Part shown: positions 22,679-34,439 of the stretch, piece after piece
How the letters are laid out: each line of letters starts with the position of its first letter
Numbering within the stretch: position 1 is the stretch's first letter
DNA from: Datura wrightii
Taxonomy: Eukaryota; Streptophyta; Magnoliopsida; Solanales; Solanaceae
NCBI GenBank assembly: GCA_035772735.1
Contig: JASDFA010000018.1
Location: 144,341,501-144,405,500, forward strand
Direction of reading: 5' to 3'
Length of the DNA: 64,000 nucleotides
Position numbers and translations under genes: made by a program
Notes under the pieces: model-generated
What the model was told of the DNA's origin: nothing
Databases searched by the model: none
Seen by the model: only the letters and a program-made list of their open reading frames with translations

Positions 22679-24452
22679 CCACATACTTTATACTATATCA
22701 TCTCATGATATAGGTTTGGGTGATCCAGCTCAGTCTCACTGATTGCTTGCTCCCATATCAGTTAAGTTCATCCCCGTGATTTAGATGAGTCATCATCATT
22801 CGAGGATATCTATCATTTTAGACTTGTTATGTCAGTCTAGTTTCAGAATTGGAGTTAGCTTGGGGCTTATCCCAGTATCTCATCAGATAGTATAGGCTTT
22901 TCAGACACAGACTAGTAAATTCAGCTTTGAGATTCAATGTTGTTATGTTATCATTTGATATACTCTTTATGATATTCAGTCTTCCGCTTATTCATGTTCA
23001 TGTTATTCTCCACTTGATTATGCTTTAAAGTCATGCTATGAATATACCATGGGTTAGTTTGGATCTATTCATGGTTTTAAATTTTGTGTCTCGATTCGAG
23101 GTCCCAGCTCGGGTCGTGACATCCTGGACCAGCTCGGTGCTAAGAACTACTCCCAATTGAGAAGTTTTGCTGATAATTTATTAATAGCTTGGAAAACATA
23201 GTGTTCTTAAAGCTAAGACAAAAACTTTATCTGATAGTATTCTAAGAGCCTAAAGAACCTGAAATACTGATTGTGCTGTCAACATCTGTGTATTGAATCA
23301 TGATGGAATCACAAAGATTGAAATATGAATTCATGCTAACTCAATGCCATATAGAAGAAAAATATATATTTATATAAATGAACTTGAATCATGTGAAAAT
23401 ATGTCATGATAGTAACTGAATTTGTGAAACCATGAATATCATATACTAGAATTACAGAAGACTTAAAAATATTAAAGTAATAAGGGAACTCATAATTGAA
23501 CACAACCCTAAGACATGATTTTTCTATGAGACTGAGATATCAATGTTCACTGAAAGCTTTCGGGACACAAGGGTGAGAGGATAACCCTTGTTGCAATCCC
23601 ACATACCTGAAAAAGAGATCTCGTAGAAGAAGTCTTGAAATTTATAGCACTTTGAATGGAGCCCTAGCTTAGACCTGAGAGGGTTTTCTATCTTCTACAT
23701 ACTGTTTCCGTAAGTTTAGGAGAGGATGAGAGGAGAATGTCAATCAATTCCCCTTAATTCCCCTCTAGAATACCCCAATACAATGTAGTTTAGGAGTTAG
23801 GAGCTTAAGATTTTATAAAAATGCCCCTGGATTACCGTCTCAAAAATCTGACTGTCCAGATCCAACGAGCCTCACAATGAGTCGATGGTTGTGACCACGA
23901 CTCATTAGTGTCAGTTGTTGTTCTGGACTGAAAATCTCCTTTCTCTAGATTTCTCAAGACGGATGACAAGATGACTCGTTGATGGGTACAATGGGTCGTC
24001 GTTTCTACTCGTCGTCACTGGAGAAAATTTGAACAAATTCAGAATCTCCCCCAACGGACGGACAGAACGATCCATTATCTGAAACAGTGGGTTGTTGTTT
24101 CCATTCGTTGTCACTGGGGTGACTTTAGCATTTTATGAATTTCATTCCACGACTTCATAGGACAAGTCGTTACATCTCCCAATGACTCGTCGTTTGGCTC
24201 ATTATTTGGAAGAAGATTTTTGACAACATTTTGGACTTGGCAGAACGGGCAACTTAATGACTCAGTACCACTAACAACGGGTCGTTGTACCGATCGTTGG
24301 CTTTGAGGGAGGAATCTGCTGGATAACTATGGACCAACTTAACGGGTCATTGTCTTTGATGACAACTCATCTGACGAGTCGTTCTGAGAAAAATTTTCTT
24401 GTTTTTCATTTCAAATCTGGGGTTTGGTCTAAAAGACTTTTGGGATGTTACA

Positions 24453-24475
24453 GTATCTCCCCCTTGGGAACATTC
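24453..24475 (-). promoter_or_regulatory. Polypurine tract of G1
   Basis: On the minus strand the sequence ahead of the 3' LTR start (TGTAACATCCC) reads CCCAAGGGGGAGATAC, the purine run that primes second-strand synthesis. It confirms the element's orientation. Confidence 0.75.
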
Positions 24476-24689
24476 ATCCTTGATTGAAGGCTAAGTAAGT
24501 CGAAAAGATTGGGGAAAGAGTTGGAATCCTAAACAAAAAGCTATAAACTGAATATTGAAGGAGTGATTGACGTCGACCTGAGATAGACATACTAACTGAG
24601 TTCATGAAACTAGGGTGCACACTAAGACATGAATAGAGCTGATGAGTATGGAATTGAATAGAGTACCGAGGAGGAATTTAGTACCTGAT

Positions 24690-25004
24690 GCTAAAGCTAA
24701 GCTGGAAGGGAAAAGGTGAGGGTATCTAGACATCATATCTACTTCGGCCTTCCATATAGATCCCTCAACTAGTTGGTTCCTCCATAAAACCTTTACTGAA
24801 GCGACCTCCTTATTTCTCAGCTTATGAACCTAACGGTCTAGAATCTAAAGTTGGAACCTCTTCGTAAGAGAGATTATCCTTTCCACCAGTGCTCTCTAAA
24901 GGCACTACTGAGGTTAGATCACCGATGCATTTCTTCAAAAAGGACACATAGAAGATAGGGTGCACCGATGCTAACTCCACAGGCAAATCCAGATCATAAG
25001 CCAT
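24690..25004 (-). pseudogene. G1 integrase C-terminus with chromodomain-like tail
   Basis: After the Athila-type LTR the integrase resumes as AYDLDLPVELASVHPIFYVS. After a frame change it reads KEVASVKVLWRNQLVEGSIW and MSRYPHLF. The VKVLWRN...YPHLF tail is the chromodomain-type end of chromoviruses, which places G1 in the Tekay/Del group. A stop (DR*VHKL) and a frameshift are present. Confidence 0.82.
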
Positions 25005-25019
25005 ATTTTCAATTGATAA

Positions 25020-26586
25020 TGCTCAAACCACACCTCCTCCGGAAGTATGAAGCGGACGTTGTCAATAAAGAATCTAACTAGAGGTTGGGGTCGATCCACA
25101 GGGAATATGGAAGAGCTAGACTAAAGCCGGTAAGTGAACTTATTAGGTAGTTACTCTAAATAGGGGGGTTCTAAAGAAAATAATAATTAAAAACATGGTT
25201 AAAGCTTTAGTTGAAATTAAGAATGAAAGATAACTAGGGTTTTGTGTTCCCCATGGGTTCATAACTGCTTCGGGTATGTATACCTGATCATCACCAATGC
25301 TTACTTGTAGAACTGATAACCTAGGTTCATTCAAATGACTGACCAATCCCTATTGAATGACTATACTCAATCACCAGACCAGGTCTCATGAGCGATTGCA
25401 AATTAACCGTTATCAATATGTCCCATATTTAACTATCCTGCGACCACAACTCAAGTTAATACAATGATCATCAAGATCAAAGCTTTGTTATAGTTCTCTT
25501 TTCCTAATATCTACCTCTCTAAACTCAAGAAAGTAAAGAATTTGGGCATGTTCTAACATTGTACATCATTAAGAAATATTTACGCATCAAGAGAATAGAA
25601 TACAAGTTTTTTGCATTGGTTTTGAATCACTTTTATGTAACCCTAGCTTGTTAATCCACCATAGTTCCCACAACCCTAAATATGGAGGTTTTAGCCTCTC
25701 ATAGTTGCAAGATTGTAATTTGCATTCATGTTTAAATACATAAATCAATACTTACAATTATGGATGAGAGAAAAACTTCTTTTTATTAATCAACAAAATC
25801 CTCAAGAACAATATGGGGAACAAGAAAAGGTTGATTACAAGTTGAACAACAATTCTCACATCTAAGTCTCCTCAATTTCATTGCTAATCAATTCTAATCA
25901 CTCCTAATTGCCTCTCCTATAAAAATAAAACATAAAATGAATTTATACAGATATAGAAATCCTTTTCTTAGGCTAATAGGGTGAATGTCCATAATTGAAG
26001 CCGCCTGCGTCATGACCCATCTTACGATTCGTAGCAGGTAGGTACGGATTGTACCTGCTTTCCGTATGTCAGTTGGCTGGCTGAAATTCGCTAAGTGTTG
26101 GATCCTGGTATGACTCGTACATTCTTCCTATGATTCGTACTGTGCTTCCGTGGCTTGACTCTAACACTTTTCAACTTTTCTGAAGTTCTTCACGAGTGCT
26201 ATGGTACGACTCTACCTTCATTACACGACTTGTACTATCTATCTATAACTGGAGTAAGCCTCTTGTGCAAATCTTTCGAATCTTTTCATGACTTCTTCAC
26301 CACGATCCATACAAGCTTTGTACAACTCATACTAAGTTTCGTATGATGCACTCTTCATCCTTAGCCTTCTGAAACTTCTCACGACCAGCAGTACGACTCG
26401 TAGAACCTTCCTGCGACTCGTATTAAGGACTGTGAGTGAAGCCTATTTTCTTCACTTTCAGGATATCTTTTGCACATTTTTTCTCCAACACCAATTTATC
26501 CTGTAACCAAAGGAAAAGTGCCTTATATCAACATAAATATACCTAAGTCCATGCTATTTTCTTAGTTTTGAGTGTCGAAAGTGCTG
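25020..26586 (-). mobile_element. Athila-type solo LTR inside the G1 integrase
   Basis: On the minus strand this starts at the GCACTTTCGACACTCAAAAC block near 26586 and ends near GGTTTGAGCA at 25020. It contains the TTCCCTGTGGGATCGACC block near its end. It matches the copy at 13221-14743 in start, end and order. A TATAAATT lies near 25940-25947. An array of TACGACTCGTA-type words lies upstream at about 25990-26430. Integrase coding continues on both sides (GPYRI to the right, AYDLDLP to the left). Confidence 0.82.
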
Positions 26587-26589
26587 TAA

Positions 26590-27640
26590 TCTCACAACAC
26601 ATCACCAAGCAGATCAAGATTCTGTAAGGACCAACATATATAGGACTGAGCTTTCCTTTCTTCCTGAACCTCATCACCCTTTTCATAGGTGAAATTTTAA
26701 AATATACCCAATCATCCACAACAAGCTCCAACTCCTTTCTCCTTTCATTTGCATATGATTTATGTCGGCTTTGATCTGTTTTCAGTCGTTCCCTGATAAG
26801 TTGAACCTTCTGCATGGCCTTATGTACTTAATTGGATCCTATTAAGGTAGATTCACCAACCTTATACCATCCTATAAGATATATACACCTCCTACCATAC
26901 AATGCCTCGAACGGGCCTTATGAATACTGGAGTGGTAGATGTTGTTGTATGCAAACTCAATGAGAGGTAGATGATCATCCCAACTGCCTTTGAAATCGAT
27001 CATGCAAGCCCTCAACATATCCTCTAGAGTCTAAGCTTGACCTGAGTACCAAGTCCCTTCTAAAATAACTTCCAGAAGTGTGAGGTGAACTGAGTACCCT
27101 TATTTAAAATGATGGACAAGGGGACTCCATGCAGTTTGACTAATTCTCAAATGTATAGTCTAGCATAATCATTTGTTGAATCTGTGGTCTTAACTGGTAG
27201 GAAATGTGCTGACTTAGTCATCCAATCTACAACCACTCAAATTGAGTCATGCTGTTGCCGCGTATGAGGTAGACCTGTAATAAAATCTATGTTCATTTCT
27301 TCCCATTTCCAAGTAGGAATGCTAATATCCTAGGTTATACCCCCAGTTCTGATGTTCAACCTTGACCTGTTAGCAATTTAGACACTTAGCCACAAATTCT
27401 GCAATGTCCTTCTTTAAGCCACTCCACCAGTAGAGTTTCCGTAGGTCAAGATACATCTTGGTGGCACCTGGGTGGATAGAGTACTTGGTGCTATGAGCTT
27501 TCATTAGTATCCGCTTCCTCAAACCATCTAAATTGGGAACACACAACCTGTCCTGGTAAAAGAGCACACCATCTCCCTCTTTGGAGAATGCTTCCACCTC
27601 TTTATTAGAACTTCTTCCTTCAACTTGAGTAAGATTGGGT
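26590..27640 (-). pseudogene. G1 integrase, catalytic core, broken
   Basis: The region reads from the zinc-binding N-terminus (HPGATKMYLDLRKLYWWSGL, then CLNC) through the core (IDFITGLPHTRQQHD, VVVDWMTKSAHFLPVKTTDS) to the linker (KLSPIYVGPYRI). The second catalytic Asp, normally in a SDRGTQFTS context, reads Asn (ILNKGTQFTS; codon at 27102-27104). Stops and frame changes are frequent. Integrase joins element DNA to the chromosome. Confidence 0.85.
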
Positions 27641-27899
27641 CTTCATCCTGCTTTTACGTAACCTCCACCAACAGGGAGGATGCTGACCCAAACTGGACCA
27701 CAACTTCACCTTTTACTGAATCAACCAACTGGACTCCTAATTGAGCCAGTCTGTGGATATCCTTTGCCAGCTCCTTTTTTCCCTCCTCAATATGAGCAAC
27801 ACTCCCCATAGACATTCTTTTGAAGGAATCAACCACTAAATTGGCCTTTCTCTAGTGATAAAACACACTCATATCGTAGTCTTTTAACAACTCCAACCA

Positions 27900-28200
27900 C
27901 CTTCTCTGACGCAGATTCAGGTCCTTTTGACTGAACACATACTGTAGGCTCTTGTGGTTAGTAAAAATATCCACATGCACCCATAAAGGTAGTGCCTCCA
28001 AATATTCAAGGCAAATACTACCGCTGCCAGCTCAAGATCATAAGTCAGATAGTTCTTCTCATAAAGCTTGAGCTGTCTGGAAGCATAAGTTATGACTTTA
28101 CCATGCTGCATCAGAACACAACTAAGGCCAACTCTGGAGGTATCACAATAGATCACGAACCCATTTGAACCTTCTAACAGAGTTAAAACTAGGGTTATAG
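27900..28200 (-). pseudogene. G1 RNase H
   Basis: The segment FVIYCDTSRVGLSCVLMQHG, followed by ASRQLKLYEKNYLTYDLELA and the ALNIWRHYLYG end, is the RNase H domain of Ty3/gypsy polyproteins. The frame is open over about 80 codons and broken beyond. Confidence 0.85.
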
Positions 28201-28399
28201 TGAGTAGTTTTCAATTCCTGAAAACTCTTCTCACATGCATCAGGCCACTAAAACTTCACCTTCTTTTGAGTTAGTCTAGTTAAAGGAGAGGAAATAGAGG
28301 AGAATCCTTCTGTAATAACCATCTAGGCCAAAGAAACTCCTAATGTCGGACTGAGAGATGGGTCTTGGCTAGTTCTTGACTGCCGCTATCTTTTGAGGT

Positions 28400-29212
28400 C
28401 TACCTAAATACCCTCACAGGAGATAAGTTGACTGAGAAATGCTACTGATTTTAGCCAGAATTTACACTTGCTGAATTTAGCGAACAATTGGCGGTCCTTG
28501 AGAGTCTGCAAAACTATTCTAGAATGTCTGCATGCTCCTCCTCTATTCTGGAGTAAACTAGAATATCATCTATAAAGACAATAATGAACATGTCCAAGTA
28601 CTTCTTGAATACCCTATTCATCAGATCCATAAAAACTGCAAGAGAATTAGTTAGTCCAAGAGGCATAATTACGAATTTGTATTGACCATATCGACTCCTG
28701 AAGGCTGTCTTCGGGATGCCACATTCTCTGACTCTAAGTTGAAGATATCATGATTTGAGATCTACCTTGGAAAAATAATTAGCTCCCTGAAGTTGTTCGA
28801 ACAAGTCATCAATCCTGGGTAGAGGATACCTGTTCTTAATTGTGACCTTGTTCAGCTGATGGTAGTTGACACACATTCTGAGTGTACCATCTTTCTTTCG
28901 TACGAATAGGACTAGGGCACCCCATGTAGAGATGCTGAGTCTGATGAAGCCTTTATCTAGAAGGTCTTTCAGTTGTTCCTTTAACTCTTTGAGCTCAGAT
29001 GGAGCCATTCTATAAGGAGGAATTGAGATAGGCTGGGTATCAGGATGAAGGTCTATGCTGAAGTCTATTTCCCGCTCGAAAGGGACTCCAGGAAGATCTT
29101 TGGGAAACATGTTTGGAAACTCATTGACGACTAGAACTGACTGAAGTGTTAGGGTTTCGGAACTAGAATCCTTGACCCTAACCAAGTTATAAATATAACC
29201 CTTAGAGATCAT
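28400..29212 (-). pseudogene. G1 reverse transcriptase
   Basis: The open segment 28748-29212 carries the RT start (FPKDLPGVPFEREIDFSIDL, PPYRMAPSELKELKEQL, KDGTLRMCVNYHQLNKVTI, NRYPLPRIDDLFEQLQGA). Behind a stop the palm continues with GQYKFVIMPLGLTN and the catalytic FIDDILVYS near 28565. Domain order and the FIDDILVYS motif fit chromoviruses. Stops such as the one behind KVDLKS at 28748 kill it. Confidence 0.9.
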
Positions 29213-29349
29213 TTTCCTAGCCTTAAGGTGTGAAATGAACCGACCTTTGGGCGCTAAAGTACTACCCTTTCACTCTAGGACTGGTTCGCTAGGAAACTGG
29301 AATCTAATGATTCTGGTTTACAGTCAGCTGAGGCATAGTAAGAATGTAA

Positions 29350-29616
29350 CTAGTTCATGAAAAGGATGAGGTCAAAATCGATCATATCTGACTCTACTAG
29401 ATCAACTGTGATGACTTTATGTAACACTGTGACTGCAAAATCCCTGTACACCCGGCTGGCTCTAGCTGACTCTCCAACCGGTGTAGAGACTGAAAATGGC
29501 TCTGAGAGAATTTCTGGACTGATATCAAATTGGACAGAAATGTAAGAAGTCACGAAAGAAAGTGTGGCTCCTAGATCTAGTAAAGCATACACATCTATCT
29601 GAAAGAGACGCAACAT
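29350..29616 (-). pseudogene. G1 aspartic protease
   Basis: The motif ALLDLGATLSFVTSYIS stands where gypsy proteases have the D-S/P-G-A active site; here it is D-L-G-A. About 88 codons are open. It lies between gag and RT, as expected. Confidence 0.75.
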
Positions 29617-30793
29617 ACCAGTGACTGCGTTAGGTGAGTTCTCTTGTTCCTAATGGGAGGATAGGGCATAGAAGCAGTTCTGGCGCTGACTTCCCCTGCA
29701 CCTGAGGTAGTACCCTGCTGAGCTAAGCGACCTGACGGAGCTGTTGATGTAGTGGACTGGGCCTTCCTCCATCCTGCTGATGGGAAATCCCTCAGCCTGT
29801 GACCCAACTAGCCATAACTAAAACAATGCTCCTTGCGCAGACGACACTCACCCGGATGGTTCTTACCACACTTAGAACATACTGGAAAAGTGCAGCTGCT
29901 GGAGACATGACTCTGAGATTGGGAGCCTGATGCTCCACCCCTTCGATTCTTGCAGGGCCTGGATGAAGGAGCACTGCTGATGAAGGTGCTGGAGGTCTCT
30001 ATTGCTGCTGTGGGCGACTACCCCGACCCGATCTCTACTAAGAATACTCGAATTGACCTGTCTGTGCCCACTTACTCTCCCCTCGCTATCTCTTTCAGTT
30101 TCTCTGCCTCTATCTGCTGTGCATGAATAATAAGCCTGGAGATGTCCATCCCCTTGACTACCAAATCTGGGACTCCATTCACAAATTTGAGCATGCAAGC
30201 CCTCAGCTCCACAACTACTTCTAGAGCATATTTTGACAGTTGAGTGAACTTCAAGGCATACTCCTGCACCGTCATGTCGTTCTACTTCAAATTCACAAAC
30301 TCAGCGGCCTTAGCTTCCCTTAACTCTCGGAGAAAGAATCTATCTAGGAACACAGTCACAAACTCATCCCACTCCATTGGACCTATACCATCCCGCCTTC
30401 CCTCTTTCCACTGCTTATACCATATCTAAGCCACCCCTTTCAACCGATAAGCAACCAAATCGACACTTTCGATAGAGGTAACACCCATGATTTGGGTGAT
30501 CTTCTGAACCTCGTCAATGAACTCCTGCGAGTCCTCATCTAACTTAGTCTTATGACATGATGGGGGATTCATCCAAGTAAAATCCCAGACTTTGGCAGCA
30601 GCTGTATACCCCTTGGCATTGGCAGGTATAATGACCTGCTGATTGACCTGGTTGGTCACCACCTGAGCTAGTATCTGAATAGCATCCCAGAATTTAGCAT
30701 GTGACACTTGATCGTTCTGAGGTGTTGCTGGAGTGTTGGGGCTGGCTGCTTACCATTACCATTCCTCCTTCCATTTTCTCTTTTAGGAGGCAT
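29590..30793 (-). pseudogene. G1 gag
   Basis: The ATG at 30793 starts MPPKRENGRRNGNGK, a basic N-terminus usual for Tekay gag. After an early frameshift the gag core follows (KVWDFTWMNPPSCHKTKLDE, FIDEVQKITQIMGV). The late gag motif MTVQEYALKFTQLSKYA is at about 30275. The zinc knuckle near 29800 is ruined: its second Cys is Tyr, a TAG follows and the last Cys is Phe. Gag would form the virus-like particle. Confidence 0.85.
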
Positions 30794-30991
30794 TGTCAAC
30801 TAAAAAGGGTAGAGCATGAGTTAGGAGGACATTTTAGAGACAAACTCTACACACGATAAGAATCATGAAGAAAGGGAATTTTTCCTAAAACGCCTTATAG
30901 CCTCCCCCTCATAAGTGTGGCGCACTTCAACCCCATGAAAAGGACTCTACTTGAAGTGGATTTCAGACATCCTAGGACACTCTAAACCTGA

Positions 30992-31004
30992 GGCTTTGAT
31001 ACCA
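30992..31004 (-). promoter_or_regulatory. Primer-binding site of G1
   Basis: The complement reads TGGTATCAAAGCC, one mismatch from the TGGTATCAGAGC site pairing with initiator methionine tRNA. It lies four bases from the 5' LTR. Confidence 0.85.
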
Positions 31005-31008
31005 AGTT

Positions 31009-33203
31009 TGTCACGATGCGAGTTTATACCTTGGACGCGACATGATGCTTAGAACCACAAATAGCTCTAAGCTAACCCATGACTTAGAATAATTCTATTA
31101 TGACTACACTACTTTAAAAGAATCTTAATCAGAAGTTATTTATAAACAATAACCAAACACTTTAAAGTAAAGAACGTCTGATAAGATTCTAAAATTTCAA
31201 TAAAACATCAAAACCCGAGCTGAAACTAACATATTCTGTCTGAAAGCCTTCTAAAAGAAAATTAAGGAGCTGCTGGGACAAACTTCCGCTAACTCTAATG
31301 TCTGATGACAATAACTAGAAATAAAGATTTTGGTCCTCGAAAGATGAGGACTCACCAATAGAACTTTGCTGTAATAAGTCTAAAGGAGAAATTAACCCTA
31401 CTACTGAGCTTGAGAGCCTAAGCCTATATTATAAGACCATATAGCACAAGAAGTATATGGTCGGTACTTTGAATGTACTGAGTATATGAGATAAGTACCT
31501 CAAATACATATAGAACATACTGATAATCTAAAAAGCTGTAATAAAATGCATAAATGAACTAAAGTACCATGACCCTTACTAAAATACATAAATATCGATG
31601 TGTAGTAGTCTGACAATACATAATACTATACAGTAAAAACTGATTTAAGTGTCATATACATGTACTAAAAACTGAGTCTGTAATTGTGTCTGATACTGTA
31701 GCTATACTGAATGATGGGAGAGTCTATTAACTGAAATATAACCATGTGAGCTAAACATGGAGTTCGATATATACGCCCCATCGATAGGACCCAATATACC
31801 TTGCCACGGTATAAAGGCATGGCTGATGTGATCACTAAAACTGATGCCCATTCAGGCTGATAACCTACGGTGGCACGTAGTTCTAGGTCCTGGGTGTGTT
31901 GAACCTTGGACCAGCTCAGTGGTAAGAGATACTCCCAATTAATAAGTTTGCTGATAATTTATTGATAGCTCAAAAAAATAGTGTTCTTAAAGCTAAGTCA
32001 GAAACTTTATCTGATAGTATTCTGAGAGCCTAAAGAACCTGAAAATACTGATTACGCTGTCAACATCTGTATACTGAAATTATGATGGAATCACAAAGAC
32101 TGAAATATGAATTCATGATAACTCAATTTCATATAGAAGAAAAATATATATTTATATAACTGAACTTAAATTATGTGAAAATCTGTAATGAAAGTACCAT
32201 TTATTACTGAATTTGTGAAACCATGAATATCACATACTAGAATTACAGGAGACTTGAGAACATTGAAGTAATAAGGGAACTCATAACTGAAAAAAACCCT
32301 AAGACATGATTCTTTTATGGGATTGAGATTCAACTCTAAAAACATTTGGGACACAAGAGTGAGAGGATAACCCTTGTTGAAATCCCATATACCTGGCGAA
32401 GAAATCTCAGAGAAAAATCTTGAAATTTGCAACACTTTGAATACCCTAACTTAGACTTGAGAGGGTTTTTTATATTCTACTTATTGTTCCTGTAAGTTTG
32501 GTAGAGGATAAGAGGAGAATGTCGATCAATTCCCCTTAATTCCCCTCTAAACATACCCCAATATGGCGTAGTTTAGGAGTTAGGAGCTTAGAATTTTAGA
32601 AAATTTCCCTGGTTACCGTTTCAAAAATCTGATGGTCCAAATCCAATGGGCCTCACAACTAGTCGTTAGTTGTGACCACGACACATTGGTTCCAGTCGTT
32701 GTTTCCAGACTAGAAATTTTCTTTCTCTGGATCTCTCACGATGAATGACAGGATGATTCGTTGGTGGGTACAATGGGTCGTTGTTTCTACTCATTACCAC
32801 AGGAGAAAGTTTGAACAAATTCTGGATCTCCCCCAACAAATGGACAGAACAACCCATTATCTGAAACAACGGGTCGTTGTTTCCACCTGTTGTTACTGGG
32901 TTTACTTTAACATTTTCTGGATTTCATTCCACAACTTCATAGGATGAGTAGTTACATCTCCCAATGACTCTTTGTCTGGCTCATTATTTGGAGGATGATT
33001 TTTTACAAAATTCTGGACTTGGCAAAATGGTCAACTCAATGACTCATTGCCACTAACGACAAGTCATTGTACCGCTTGTTGACTTTGAGGGAGGAATCTG
33101 CTGGACAACTAATGATCAACACTAATGAGTCGTTCTGAGAAAATTGTTTTGGTTTTTTATTTCATGTTTGGGGTTTGGTCTAAGGAACATTTGAGTTGTT
33201 ATA
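31009..33203 (-). repeat. 5' LTR of G1
   Basis: The LTR is 2195 bp, uninterrupted. It matches the three pieces of the 3' LTR and shows what they look like without the hAT and A' insertions. It carries the TCAGTAC-type stem-loop at 31461-31481 (as TCGGTAC/GTACTGA, still pairing through a G-U) and a decayed ACGACTCGT word array at about 32650-33130. Confidence 0.88.
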
Positions 33204-33208
33204 CTGAA

Positions 33209-33880
33209 CCTGACCAGGGACCCGAGTTCAAACCCTGACCTAGGACTAGACTCCTAAATTCACTCTCATACTCAAGATCCCGACCTAACTGGACTTTGAA
33301 GTCGACTCTCGATCTAGACCTCAAACTCGACCGGAATCATGAACCTGACCTAGGACCCGAGTTTTGAGTTTTGACCCCGACTCGGGACTCGACTTTGAAC
33401 CTTGCCAGATACTTGAGTCTCAATCTTGACTTAGGACCTGGCTCCCAATCTAGGATCTGACATATACACAAGACCTTGGACCCCACTCTGACCCAAACCC
33501 AGGACCCCACTCTCAACCTTGATCCTGACTTGGGACCCAACTCTTAAACCAAAACTCGACTCCCTACCCTAACTTGGGACCTAACTTCTAACCTCAAATA
33601 GAGACCCAACTCCTTTTTGACCCCAATATAAGATTTGGCTTTGAATCCTGATCCCGATTCGGGCGAAGATCAATAGTGGGGTCTTGGGGTAGGGTCAGAT
33701 GTTAAGGTTAAAAGAGATATTTTGAAAATGTGTTTGTTACTTTAGGTAGGGAAGTCAGTTTTCTTGAATTGGAGGAAAATAAGTCCATGTGACAAATAAT
33801 TCTCAAAATATTTAATTTAATCAAACATGAAAATTTTGAAAAATATTTTCTTGAAAATATTTTCCTCTTTACCAAACACA
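33209..33880. repeat. Degenerate GACCC/GGGTC repeat block, copy 1, right part
   Basis: This continues the block broken at 2689, with the CTGAA duplication at the junction. It keeps the C-rich sense until about 33665, turns to the G-rich sense, then ends with AT-rich sequence and the inverted terminal motif TTTACCAAACACA. The AT-rich tail contains AAAATATTTTC-type palindromes. Confidence 0.6.
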
Positions 33881-34439
33881 CTTTATGCTTTTATAAAATG
33901 ATTACAAAGCCAGAGTTATGTCATACTATGTGCATCTTGTTGAAATATTTTTTGGTCGACATGAATCTTTATGCTTCTAAAAGAATAAATATAATCTTCA
34001 TGTGAAAAATATAAACTATTAAATGATCAGTATGAACCGAAAAATGAATTCTATTATACTAGAGTACCCATATCAATTTTTCTCCACCCTCAACCCAATA
34101 AATTAGTGACTTAAATAGTCACTCAACTTATGGAAATAAGATAGTAAAGTTACTTTTGAAATGTTGTAACAAGAAAATTATCCAACTTAACCCACTTTTT
34201 TCAGAAAGTCTGTTCAATCAAAAAATTTATTTTTTTGGTGCAGGAAACATGACAGGAAATGACACGTTACCTACTAAACTTTTGAATTTCTCAAATGTTC
34301 ATCCGACTTTCAATTCTACAATATTTTCATTTATTTCTAATAAATTCCATACTAAGTCAATAATATTTACTCAAAAATATTTTCTTTTACCAAATAATGC
34401 TTCAACTTTTTCATTAGGTAAAATATGGAGCTGGGTTTG
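33881..34439. other. Intergenic flank between repeat copies
   Basis: Positions 33881-34110 are similar to 35420-35640, so the flank was duplicated together with the repeat block. Positions 34111-34439 are AT-rich and unassigned. A further TTTACCAAATA motif at about 34385-34395 suggests another repeat-block end. No coding signal is seen. Confidence 0.45.

Larger units (their letters stand above)
8147..23120 (+). mobile_element. LTR of a Tekay-like family (A'), probably solo, split by a large insertion
   Basis: The sequence begins TGTAACATCCTAAAAG, the same start as the G1 LTR, and ends GGGTCGTGAC(A). It has two pieces, 8147 to about 8624 and about 21321-23120, together about 2.3 kb, the length of a G1 LTR. 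Flanks ACCCT (8142-8146) and ATCCT (23121-23125) agree at 4 of 5 positions with a target duplication, and removing the insert restores the G1 LTR sequence. No primer site or coding domain of this family is present, so it is best read as a solo LTR. The left piece carries the ACGACTCGT word array. The right piece carries the TCAGTAC/GTACTGA stem-loop at 22658-22678. Confidence 0.8.
2690..24452 (-). repeat. 3' LTR of G1, in three pieces
   Basis: The pieces are 2690-3575, about 8118-8146 and about 23126-24452, together about 2.2 kb. They match the 5' LTR at 31009-33203 in order and orientation. The LTR runs from TGTAACATCC (minus strand, at 24452) to its end at 2690, which on the plus strand reads TGTCATGACTTGAG. 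A TATAAATT on the minus strand lies at about 23639-23646, with the ACGACTCGT word array upstream of it at about 23880-24400. The two LTR copies have diverged clearly, partly by CpG decay, so the insertion is not recent. Confidence 0.85.
2690..33203 (-). mobile_element. Tekay-like Ty3/gypsy LTR retrotransposon (G1) with nested insertions
   Basis: The boundaries are set by the target duplication CTGAA at 2685-2689 and 33204-33208. The element reads on the minus strand: 5' LTR 31009-33203, tRNA-iMet-type primer site next to it, gag, protease, RT, RNase H, integrase with a chromodomain-like tail, polypurine tract, then 3' LTR 2690-24452. The 3' LTR is interrupted by a hAT element and by the A' LTR. 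The integrase region is interrupted by an Athila-type solo LTR. Without the insertions the element is about 9.5 kb, normal for the Tekay/Del group with long LTRs. All coding domains carry stops and frameshifts, so it is dead. Confidence 0.88.

Noticed and set aside
1814..33889. Target duplication for the GACCC repeat block
   Set aside because: Flanks AACTATGGA and CTTTATGCT share only TATG, and flank similarity between copies 1 and 2 makes the true ends uncertain.
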